DNA from: Chara braunii
Lineage: Eukaryota; Streptophyta; Charophyceae; Charales; Characeae
Direction of reading: 5' to 3'
DNA length: 53,260 nucleotides
NCBI GenBank assembly: GCA_003427395.1
Contig: BFEA01000212.1
Span: 1,316,404-1,369,663, forward strand
A model generated the notes under the pieces. The model did no database searches, was not told where the DNA came from, and saw only the letters and a program-made list of their open reading frames with translations. A program made the position numbers and the translations under genes. Below are positions 40,900 to 49,649 of the stretch, piece by piece (position 1 is the first letter of the stretch; every line of letters starts with the position of its first letter).

Positions 40900-41628
40900 T
40901 TTAGGAGGCTTCATTGCTGTTATACTCAGTGATCTGTGGCTTTCCGATGCCAGAACGACGCTGGCCGGTACTGGGGTGTTGCCCTGTAACCTGCTGATGC
41001 AGGAGTGTGAGGCCTGGTAGAGAGATCTGGGAATGCTTTGGGGTGGGCATTTCAAGGGACAACTAAGGGTTACTGCTGGGACGACGCTGGGCAGAGCTGG
41101 GGTGAGTCGTGTTGCCCTGTAACGCGAGCGGGTGGGGGTGTGAGACCTGGAAGAGCTCGGCAGGGAGTAAGACAGTGTTGGAGAATTTTAGAAGGATTTG
41201 CTAGGGATTCCGAGCGTTCAGCATTTATAGGACCTTTGTGATGGCGATTTTTGCTTCTAAAAACTCCAGAATTTTCTTAGCCAAAGCCGGGTAATGGCCC
41301 CGGTAGCTTAAAAAAAAGACGGGTTCGTTTAGTCCCTTTGTGGAGCTTAGAAGGAAACTTCTCATATTTTTTCATATTTTTTCAGACTTTTTCTTAATTT
41401 TAGCCTATCTTCTGGGTTTCTTCAGCGAATAGCCTAGTGATTGCTCATGATCTTATTCTTCAGATAAAGCCGGGTTGAAGTCCCGGTATCTCAAAAAAAA
41501 AATTTTTTTGTATGTGCTCTCAAATGTGTTTCATGTTTCAACCGGGACGCTGGGCCCGGTTCCCAGCACGTGCGGCTCCCCACGAATAGACTGGAGCATT
41601 GTCCCAATGAAAAAAAAAAAAAAAAAAA
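40900..41628 (+). mobile_element. Poly(A)-tailed retroposon, copy 1
   Basis: Shares with the copy at 52.3-52.7 kb the blocks CGATGCCAGAACGACGCT, TTGCCCTGTAACCTG, GTAAGACAGTGTT, an AGCCGGGTAATGGCC-type motif and the 3' domain GGGACGCTGGGCCCGGTTCC...CTCCCCACGAATAGACT, ending in A19. Inside, TAGCCTAGTGA (41430-41440) and GGTTGAAGTCC (41473-41483) resemble tRNA-type RNA polymerase III A and B boxes about 30 bp apart, so the last ~200 bp may be a tRNA-derived SINE. No coding capacity is seen. Confidence 0.55.
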
Positions 41629-42182
41629 CATTGGCATCGTATCGGTTTTTATCCACGGCCATATATTCTCCCATATAATTCTGACCCATTAGCTACCCCT
41701 TATGATGCTTATTGTGTACTCCTACTCCTGCTAGTGGGGTGGGCCCCTATATGTAGGCAGGTGCCCCTGCCCCAACGCAGCCCCATATACCTACCCCTAA
41801 CGGCGCTGGTGCTACTCCCCCTGAACGTTGCCAACAGCACAGGGGCTACGACGATCCTAACCAGGCAGTGCTATCACCGGATCCCCAAGGTGGTGCCGCC
41901 AAGACGGATCCTAACCACCTATAAGTTGACACCCCCCCTTCCCCAACCGTATCCATCCCCAAATGCCAAATCCCCCCTGTAGGACTCCATGGAAAATCCC
42001 CCAGAGATACCCCGAGGCAATGCATCACCGTGGCCCCCCTACCGCCAACCCTACCCTGTATTAACCTGGACCTCTTGGCTGAAACAACCAGTGTCTGTAG
42101 TCCTTACCATGTTTCAGCCAAGGGAAGTGTGTGAATGGCCCTCACCCCATGGAGCATGCATATGCACCAAATTGCTGGTCCA

Positions 42183-42246
42183 AAGATTTGAACCTGCAAC
42201 CTAAACCACAAGGGCGCATAAGCTGCAGGTGCCCTACCAAAGCTCA
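42183..42246 (-). other. tRNA-like sequence, probable SINE head
   Basis: The minus strand has TTGGTAGGGCACC (A-box-like) and GGTTCAAATC (B-box-like), about 35 bp apart, with tRNA-like arrangement but weak stems. It does not fold as a convincing full tRNA gene by eye. Probably a retroposon derived from a tRNA. Confidence 0.4.
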
Positions 42247-42302
42247 TGCTTGCCACTAACAAGTAAACCTAAGCTCATGCTTGCCACTAACAAGTAAACC
42301 TA
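42241..42302. repeat. 31-bp perfect tandem duplication beside the assembly gap
   Basis: AGCTCATGCTTGCCACTAAC plus AAGTAAACCTA occurs twice in a row. The array ends 28 nt before the N run, so the true copy number may be hidden in the gap. Confidence 0.85.
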
Positions 42303-42330
42303 ACTGGCGGCCCCAAAAATGGAAGAGGTA

Positions 42331-43011
42331 NNNNNNNNNNNNNNNNNNNNNNNNNNNNNNNNNNNNNNNNNNNNNNNNNNNNNNNNNNNNNNNNNNNNNN
42401 NNNNNNNNNNNNNNNNNNNNNNNNNNNNNNNNNNNNNNNNNNNNNNNNNNNNNNNNNNNNNNNNNNNNNNNNNNNNNNNNNNNNNNNNNNNNNNNNNNNN
42501 NNNNNNNNNNNNNNNNNNNNNNNNNNNNNNNNNNNNNNNNNNNNNNNNNNNNNNNNNNNNNNNNNNNNNNNNNNNNNNNNNNNNNNNNNNNNNNNNNNNN
42601 NNNNNNNNNNNNNNNNNNNNNNNNNNNNNNNNNNNNNNNNNNNNNNNNNNNNNNNNNNNNNNNNNNNNNNNNNNNNNNNNNNNNNNNNNNNNNNNNNNNN
42701 NNNNNNNNNNNNNNNNNNNNNNNNNNNNNNNNNNNNNNNNNNNNNNNNNNNNNNNNNNNNNNNNNNNNNNNNNNNNNNNNNNNNNNNNNNNNNNNNNNNN
42801 NNNNNNNNNNNNNNNNNNNNNNNNNNNNNNNNNNNNNNNNNNNNNNNNNNNNNNNNNNNNNNNNNNNNNNNNNNNNNNNNNNNNNNNNNNNNNNNNNNNN
42901 NNNNNNNNNNNNNNNNNNNNNNNNNNNNNNNNNNNNNNNNNNNNNNNNNNNNNNNNNNNNNNNNNNNNNNNNNNNNNNNNNNNNNNNNNNNNNNNNNNNN
43001 NNNNNNNNNNN
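42331..43011. other. Assembly gap of 681 N
   Basis: Unknown sequence. Apparent open frames spanning it are meaningless. Confidence 1.
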
Positions 43012-43060
43012 GCGGGGCGAAGAGGAATCTGTCATGGTGCAGGATCCTGGCACGCATCCC

Positions 43061-43240
43061 GAACTGCTTTGCAGTGAGCACAAAAGACAAAATATACGGA
43101 ACTGCTTTGCAGCGAGCACAGAAGACGAAATATACGGAACTGCTTTGCTGTCAGCAGAAAACACAATATATACGGAACTGCTTTGCTGTCAGCACAAACA
43201 AAAAAAAGGACAAATTAAAGGATACAGAACTGCTTTCCTG
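43061..43240 (+). repeat. 38-bp tandem repeat
   Basis: Units start GAACTGCTTTGC at 43061, 43099, 43137 and 43175, with a longer, diverged fifth at 43227. The rest of each unit is A-rich (AAAAGACAAAATATACG). It begins just right of the gap and may extend into it. Confidence 0.8.
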
Positions 43241-43373
43241 TCCCCTCAGGAGTGACGTTCGAATACAAGTACAAACCAGTTCGTCATCGGGATATGAAAC
43301 CGCTTTGTTTTCATCCTGTGTATAGCATTGGGCTCCAGCACTCACCAGATGTGCAAAATGAGTGCGAAATACC

Positions 43374-43520
43374 TTTTTTTTTTTTTTTTTTTTTTTTTTT
43401 TCCTTCAATGCTAGCGGTTCCGCTAGCACCAGGGGAGAGGCTCCATCTATTTGTGGGGAGCATCACCTGCTGGAAAACGGGTCCAACGTCCCTCACACAG
43501 AAGAAGATTTTCAAATACCC
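43374..43520 (-). mobile_element. Poly(A)-tailed retroposon 3' end, copy 3
   Basis: In minus orientation GGTATTT is followed by GGGACGTTGGACCCG, CCAGCAGGTGATGCTCCCCA and CAAATAGATGGAGC, matching copies 1 and 2, then an inserted GCTAGCGGAACCGCTAGC palindrome and a terminal A28 (a T28 run at 43374-43401 on plus). Confidence 0.6.
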
Positions 43521-43537
43521 TGAGAAGGACACATAAA

Positions 43538-43738
43538 GAGGAGGGGAACCTCTTCACCCCGTGTTGGGCGCCGAGAATCCGCAACTATACACTAGTTCCC
43601 CCTCCTCCCTTTTACTGTGTGGGACCTGAGGACAGAGATGAGGACACAATGACAAGCGGACTTAGGGGCAGGGAACCTCTTCACCCCGTGTTGGGCGCCG
43701 AGAATCCACAGCTATAAACTAGTTCCCCCTCCTCCCTG
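43538..43738. repeat. Duplicated 65-bp foldback unit
   Basis: Two copies, 127 bp apart, of a unit with AACCTCTTCACCCCGTGTTG, then GGCGCCGAGAATCC and ACTAGTTCCCCCTCCTCCC. In the first copy GAGGAGGGGAAC and GTTCCCCCTCCTC form an inverted repeat around the unit, as in a tiny foldback element. Confidence 0.6.
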
Positions 43739-45121
43739 GACAATCTCAAGTCCCACGCAAATCATAGGCCCTCGCCACACCGCTTCGCGCCCACCGCGCG
43801 TTGCCCGTTGCCTCCACGTCTCCTGTGCAGCAGCAGCAGTCGAAGGCGTTGTCGTCCAGCCATAGCCAGGGCACTACAGTCTTCCTGAAGTAGCCGAAGA
43901 AGCAGCGGGAGGAGCGTGGCTTCAGCTCGTAAAGTTGCCAGAGAGAGGCGTTAGCGCTGCGCCGCGAACGGGAGGCAGGTCCTGCCGTTGACACGACGAC
44001 GAGGAGCGGACTGGTCACGGGTCAATGAACCGGTGATCAGGGCCGACCCTTCGGGCGTTCTGTCCTGCCCTGCCCCGGCCTGGGCGACAGCCATAGCCGT
44101 GAAAGACAGGAAAACGCCGGTAGCTGACGCGATCACGAAGAAGACATGGGAAGACGGGCCGTATGTGGTAAGGGAGACGAGACTCAGTAGGCGAGATGGA
44201 GTTTAGAAGTGGAAGAACGAAGAAGGGAGTAGCTGAGTTTCTGTTTGCGCTGACGTGGCATAAGGTTGAGGCTGCATCGTGAACGGAAGGCGGGCCCTGC
44301 CGCTGACACCACAACGAGGAGCGGAGTATGAAGATAGCAGCAGGCACAAGGGGTGGAGGAGATGTTGCATGGCGGTGAAGTGAGCATATTAGCGGGAAGA
44401 CTGGCGCTGGGAAAGGAAGTTGGGATTTCTGAAGGTAGGGGCGTGCGAATAACGGGAGAACTGTTACGTGACAGCAGAGGAGGGAGGTGAAGTGGATGGT
44501 GAAGGCGGTATGAGTGAGATAGGTGGGAGGAAAGGATTAGTGGACATATCTTCGTGCGTCAATAGGGGTGACAAACTGCACGGCGGTGAGGATACCAGCT
44601 GGGAGTGCTAAGTAAACAGCGAGACAAATTGTCGAGTGGAACATAAGATTCGAAATCATTGAACAGAAACTCATCAGCAGTAGAACTGGTCAATGATTGA
44701 GTGAGCTGACAGTATACACATAGCGAAGGTTGGAGGTTTTTTTTTTGGTTTTTTGTCTTTTTTGAGGATGGAACGGCCAGTTTCCAAAGCCAAAAAAAGA
44801 CAGAGCCGAAGGTTGGAGTCCATAATCTACTACAGAGGCGCAATGAGACAAATCATGAGTTCCCACCTTCGAACTCTCTCGAACCGAACCCCCTGGAGGA
44901 CAAAGAGACCCGCTGCCCCCTCCCCCCCTCCGGAAGTGGGACAACTTTCAGAGGTAGCTGTACTGGGGGGGGGGGTCCGCTGAGAGACCGGAAACAGTCC
45001 TTGCAGGCATAGTGGCCGGGTCAGGATCACCAGCGGGCCCGAGAGCAGGGGAAGGAGGTGACTGTAGTATCAGGGGAGCCGGCGTCCGGGGATTTTGCAG
45101 AAACCCCTCTGGTACAACAGG
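43739..45121. other. Unassigned GC-rich DNA with a diverged 46-bp repeat
   Basis: A block around GGCAGGTCCTGCCGTTGACA (43973) recurs near 44290 as GGCGGGCCCTGCCGCTGACA, each with a palindromic centre and followed by AACGAGGAGCGGA or CGACGAGGAGCGGA. No gene is convincing. Confidence 0.4.
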
Positions 45122-46116
45122 GAAACTGCTGCCATCGTATACAAGCTGTGTGTGTGTCCTCAAGTCAGTCCATGAGAATGCGCTCGGTGAGTTAGAGGGT
45201 CGGTCAGTTCGAAATCAAAATTGCAGCCAAATTGCGCCCGAACGAACAAGCTGGGGATCGGCGGGATTCCTGTGAAGAACAGGAATGCAATTTCNGAAGT
45301 CGCCCCAGTACNAGAGAGAGAGAGGGAGAAAGAAGAAGAGGGAGAGAGAAAGAGTGAGCAGGGAGAAAGAGAGAGAGAGAGGGGAGAGAGGAGAGGCAGC
45401 GAGAGAAGGAGAGAGGGGTAGGGGGAGAGAAGGAAAAAAAAAGGTAAGGAAGCTATGAGCGAGCTGATCTTGTCAAGCTCGTCCCCCAGGGTTTCTGGGC
45501 CAGGCTGCGGAAGTTCAGTTTCCTTTATTTCGTCGAGCTTGTTGTCGGCAGAACTGTTGTCCATCTATGGGTTATGAAGTCCGAAAGTTCTGAGTTCTCG
45601 CTTCGGGGCAAGCTCCCTGCAGTATGCATCTCCATCTCGAATTTGTGTAACTGTTGTCTGTCTCGATCGTCTGTCCACAAGTTACGGGTAGCTATCAACG
45701 GGTGAGGTCTGAGTTCGCGTTCCGGGACAAACTCCCTGCAGTGAACACCTTCATCTTGAGCTTGAGAAACTGTTGTCTGTCTCTACCATCTGTCCACGAG
45801 TTACGGGCAACTATCAACGGGCGAGGCCCGAAAGCGCCGTGTTCGCGCTTCGGGTATGGCTCGCTCCAGTGAGCGTTTTCATCTTGAGCCTGTAAAACTG
45901 TTGTATGACTCCGTCATCAGTTCATGAGTCACGGGGCTCTAGCAAAGGTTGAGACCCGAAAGGTCTGGGTTCGCGCTCAGGGGCGAACTCGGTACTGCAA
46001 GCCTTCCCGATTGGAACCTGTAACTACCGAAAACTGTTGGCTCTTTGGGCTGATCGTTGGGGAAGGGGAAGAGAAGGAAGGAGAGGGGTCTTAAAGGAAG
46101 CCGAGACTGCCCCACA
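45122..46116 (+). mobile_element. Inverted copy of the giant element's LTR 3' end
   Basis: About 995 bp matching the reverse complement of 28307-29300 at near identity, including the TC/GA-rich block and the ~125-bp tandem array. It ends CTGCCCCACA like the LTR terminus but is not followed by a primer-binding site, so it is a solo or truncated 3' LTR piece of another insertion in plus orientation. Both copies even carry N at equivalent places. Confidence 0.75.
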
Positions 46117-47457
46117 CCGTCTCACACCAACAACACTCTCGCTCAGAACGCAATCATTATCATTCTTCTGACCCGGCTAACACACCGACTGCTAATTCAA
46201 CCACCCATCTCCCGATGTCATGCCCGCTAGCCGCAGGTTATCCACAGGACCACAGCGATGTTACGAGCCCGTGCCAATTCATCCTTTGAGATGAGAGTGC
46301 CTGGAAATAACACATTTTTTGCATTGCCTAGAAAAGGGTGGATTCCTTCAATAGAGCTTAATTTGACCGCCACATGCCCGCTCAATCATGGCAGATCAAA
46401 TTTTGCGCAGATACAGTCAAAAGAACTGAGCTGTACTTGGTTATGCAAACATATCGCTGACTGAATTGGCTTTGAGCCATACAGTCTTCATTCTTGGTGC
46501 ATACAAGTCACCTAAAGAAGCTGGAAGGACATTACTCACATTACCCTTGATCCAGTTTTTCATCTCACATTCAACTTTAGATTTGCCAAATGTGGTGCAC
46601 AAGGGAATTTTCATGACAACATTCATCCGAGGATTCACCCCAAACTTGCGTTCAAATAATTAGTGAGGATGCCTCGAACAATCTGACGTCCACGCTGCTG
46701 GTTAATGGTTTTGTCACCATTGTTCAGCTCATTGTCAGCAATCACCGCGGGTCTGGTCCTTGGCGTCTACAACACCCTGGGCTTAAAAAAAAAAATGTCC
46801 GCCAATTTCTTTGACTACGATATTCAATTTTTTTGGATTCATTTTTAAGATTGAGAACAGATTAAGGCCTTTTCTTTAGTGTCCAAGTCTATATGGATTA
46901 ACACCATATAAAATGAAATTACTGAAATTAGCTACGAAGAGTAGACATAGAGAATTACCATCAGATAATAACAGAATAGATCCACCCCACAAGCACGTAG
47001 TAAGAATTGACATGTGCGGACCCTCAAGGGGATCAGCCTAATACTGTTCTGTTCCGACAGTCTGTGACTTCTAGAACAATGAACACGATCTAGATTCCAA
47101 TTATACTCATTGCTTCACTCCTTTGTTTTTCAGTCTAATATATTCGATGCCAAAGAAACATAATCATTGAAAGAGACAACTTCAACTATTTGGTTATGGT
47201 GCGTTGTGTGTACAAGGACCCACGAAGTTCTACGCCCTCGTCGAGATATTCTCTGGGCATTGGTCACAACCTGAGTTGCACGTACACGTGTACACGTATT
47301 CCTGTACGATACACGTATGTAAAAACAAAAAACAAAAAACAAAAAACAAATCATCGAAAAAATCTGAAATGTTATGCAAAATGATATTTCAAACAACTTT
47401 TGCCTGACACTTGTCGCAAACTTCTGTACCAAACTCGAGTGAAAAATCAAAGAAACG

Positions 47458-47488
<31 letters not shown>

Positions 47489-47680
47489 CAGAAAAAAAAA
47501 CAAAAACTTTTGTAACAAATATATGTTATGCACAAACATGATACAACAACTTTTGCCCAGGATTCATCCCTGAAGTCCCAATCAAACTCGAGTAACAAAT
47601 TAAAAACTAAAAAATAGGTAATATTATTAAAATAATTTAAAAACTACTTTAAAACAGTTTTTTATTATTATTATCAGGGT
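46117..47680. other. Unassigned DNA, possible minus-strand coding remnant
   Basis: On the minus strand NELNNGDKTINQQRGRQIV near 46700, followed in another frame by VNPRMNVVMKIPLCTTFGK and NWIKGNVSNVLPASLGDLY (46640-46450), reads like a diverged gene fragment that I do not recognise. The rest is AT-rich with A runs and a TACACGTGTA palindrome near 47288. Confidence 0.35.
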
Positions 47681-47731
47681 TGCTAGGTCGAACGTACGGT
47701 GACCCCTAAGCTGACCCCCGAACGTTCAGGC

Positions 47732-47759
47732 GTTCGGGTCCTCGTACGGGGACCCGAAC
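47732..47759. other. Perfect 10-bp hairpin
   Basis: GTTCGGGTCC pairs with GGACCCGAAC around an 8-nt loop in a GC-rich island within AT-rich DNA. A similar TTCGG/CCGAA-rich island lies at 48745-48822 on the other side of the mitochondrial-like insert. Confidence 0.6.
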
Positions 47760-47819
47760 AAGGGTGAAGGGGTTCGGACCCCGCAAAAATACATTTTGAC
47801 ACCTAAGTATTATTTGTTT

Positions 47820-48165
47820 TTTCTGCATTGTTTTTTGTGAGTTCTTTGTGATGTAAGGTATCTTCTTCTTGATTTTGAAGCCATTCCGTTCAGCCAAAAA
47901 AAAATGATAAATCGGCAAAGATGGTGGTGTCAAAACTTGCTTGCCCTGTCACTAATTTGTGTTTTTTTTCTCTTTTCACTTTTTGTTTTTCCTTTATTTC
48001 GGGGCATGAACAAAATTATTATTTTTCAAAGTTTATTTGTTGATTCTCTATTATGTAAGATACGCATTTATAAATTTTCATGGCATTTGTCATAGCCCAA
48101 AAAAAAAAAAAAATCGCCAAATATGGCGGTGTAAAAAACGTGCTTTCCCACTCAATAATTTCATT
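47820..48165. repeat. Diverged ~115-bp duplication in AT-rich DNA
   Basis: AAATCGGCAAAGATGGTGGT (from about 47910) recurs as AAATCGCCAAATATGGCGGT (from about 48112), with flanking GATGTAAGGTATC/TATGTAAGATACG and A runs at matching places. No gene is supported. Confidence 0.5.
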
Positions 48166-48384
48166 CTCGTTTCATTTTTTCTATTTTTCATTATTATTAT
48201 TTATTTTTATTTCAAATTTGGTAAAGAATTTAGATGTAACGTTGAGGCAAATGTTGTTTTTTATCCTGAGGTATTCCTAGAGTGTATGCATACCTCTATA
48301 AGTAATTTAGTACAACATGGGAAATTTGGGCCCTAAAGGGCCTTTGTATTTGACCGGCCGCCNACCAAAAAAGAGAAGATAGCC

Positions 48385-48495
48385 ATGTTTGACAATGATT
48401 TTTTAGCCATATTTCCAGAAATCTTTCTTATAAATGCCACTATCTTATTACTTATCTATGGAGTGATTTTGAACACTCGTAGAAGTGTTTGGTGA
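48385..48495 (+). pseudogene. nad2: Mitochondrial nad2 5'-end fragment in nuclear DNA
   Basis: ATG-started MFDNDFLAIFPEIFLINATI, then LLLIYGVILNT, closely resembles the conserved start of plant-type mitochondrial NADH dehydrogenase subunit 2, a complex I membrane protein (hydrophobic, FPEIF-INAT motif). It ends after 36 codons at TGA, where rps1-like sequence begins. AT-rich composition contrasts with the GC-rich retroelements and suggests a transferred mitochondrial fragment. The match is from memory. Confidence 0.65.
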
Positions 48496-48729
48496 ACCAA
48501 AAATAATTTTGCCTAAACAAATAAAAAGGATATGCAAAAATAAACTAGTTTGGACTGAATTAACACAAATATGGCAAAGTGACAATAATCGCGTAAAAGT
48601 TTTTTTTTTTAATTCAGTAAATGGAGGCTACGCTGTAGCAATTGCAGGTCATATAGCTTTCTTCCTAAGAGTCTTCAGTTTATTCTTCTGCATAACATAT
48701 ATATTTTTCAGAGTTTTTGGATTAAAAAA
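48485..48729 (+). pseudogene. Mitochondrial rps1-like fragment
   Basis: The frame reads FGEPKIILPKQIKR, WTELTQIWQSDNNRVK and NSVNGGYAVAIAGHIAFFL. The W-EL--IW pattern and GGYAVAIAGHIAF resemble plant mitochondrial ribosomal protein S1. A T-run near 48600 and loss of similarity after IAFFLR suggest decay. It directly abuts the nad2 piece, by genome order or by junction of fragments. Alternative: a chance AT-rich frame, less likely given two organelle-type matches side by side. Confidence 0.5.
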
Positions 48730-49023
48730 AAAAAAAAAATTGGTACATGTTCGGCCGAACGACCGAACGCGTCAAGAGGGGGTGCCAAACGTTCGGGCAT
48801 TCGGCCCGTCCCGAATATCGGATCTTGATTATTATTATTTTAAAATTTTCTTTAAGTTTTTTAATTTTTAAATCAAGATTGGTTGGGAATCCGGGTATGA
48901 CTCATAGACGAAAGTTATTTGTATCATTATTTTGCACAACATATTTTTTTTTATGCGAGTATGCGCGATTTTGGGTTCGTACGCGTACGCTGGAGTAAGT
49001 ACGCGTACGGCGTGCTACCCAGG

Positions 49024-49548
49024 TCACAACTCTTTCTGGCCAGCCGAAAGAAACCAGTTTTCTTGTGACCAACCCTCGACAATTCTCTTCATTCCAAGGT
49101 GTGCCCAAAGCAGTGCGATTAACTTCGCTTTCCTAAGAGTGGTTTTCGTCGATGTCTGGAGCAGCACAGTGATTATCCAGCTCCCACCACATTCAATATC
49201 CAATCTAGCATCCTTAATAAATACAAACAAGAGGGCAACCGGTTGCCATGCTTTCAGCCAACGCGCACCCTGATTATTCGTTACAGAGATAGCACCCTTC
49301 TTTTTCAACTCACACAACGACTTTCTAATTCTGAGCAAATATGGTTCCTGATGCACGATCCAGGCAGTCAAAGAACAATGGTTCCGTAATGCAAACATTG
49401 GGAGATTATGCCCTGGACATCCTATTCCAAACCCCCGAGGAGGACCTTCGACACAAACCTCAGCCTGATCTCCTCTGGCTCCCTGCAGAGCTTGGAGCCA
49501 CCCCCCGTGTACACTGAAAGTCACAATACATAGACTGGTAGAATACAC
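49024..49548 (-). CDS. Hypothetical 174-residue protein, unrecognised
   Basis: ATG-started open frame. A hydrophobic stretch AWQPVALLFVFIKDARLDIE and a later ITVLLQTSTKTTLRKAKLIALL could pack in a fold or span a membrane weakly. The start region overlaps the 34-bp tandem repeat, so the first codons are suspect. No family is recognised. The length is noteworthy in this AT-mixed DNA, but there is no other support. Confidence 0.3.
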   Translation of the reverse strand: MYSTSLCIVTFSVHGGWLQALQGARGDQAEVCVEGPPRGFGIGCPGHNLPMFALRNHCSLTAWIVHQEPYLLRIRKSLCELKKKGAISVTNNQGARWLKAWQPVALLFVFIKDARLDIECGGSWIITVLLQTSTKTTLRKAKLIALLWAHLGMKRIVEGWSQENWFLSAGQKEL

Positions 49549-49646
49549 TGAAAGTCACAATACATAGGCTGGTAGAATACACTAAAAGTCACAATACATA
49601 GGCTGGTAGAATACACTAAAAGTCACAATACATAGGTTGGTAGAAT
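49511..49646. repeat. 34-bp tandem repeat, four units
   Basis: Units of ACACTRAAAGTCACAATACA plus TAGRCTGGTAGAAT at 49511, 49545, 49579 and 49613, differing by one or two bases. A TTCGAA-centred B-box-like sequence (GGGTTCGAACC on minus) lies about 40 bp to the right. Confidence 0.85.
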
Positions 49647-49649
49647 ACT

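Noticed and set aside
42183-42246. Functional tRNA gene
   Set aside because: Only the two promoter-like boxes are recognisable. Acceptor and anticodon stems do not pair convincingly.
42256-43255. Long open frames across the gap on both strands
   Set aside because: They consist almost wholly of N and contain no sequence information.
43951-44140. Minus-strand frame resembling a secretory signal (VFLSFTAMAVAQA)
   Set aside because: No ATG upstream in frame, no continuation into a protein, and it overlaps a repeated GC-rich block. Likely chance.
44735-44800. Terminal inverted repeats of a DNA transposon (TGTCTTTTTT/AAAAAAAGACA)
   Set aside because: Homopolymer-dominated match over about 60 bp with no transposase or target-site duplication.
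48975-49010. Twin TACGCGTAC palindromes as a regulatory operator
   Set aside because: Short, self-repeating CG/TA alternation with no gene context to regulate.
49511-49646. Possible CRISPR-like array
   Set aside because: Units are contiguous without unique spacers, in eukaryotic retroelement-rich DNA, with no cas genes.
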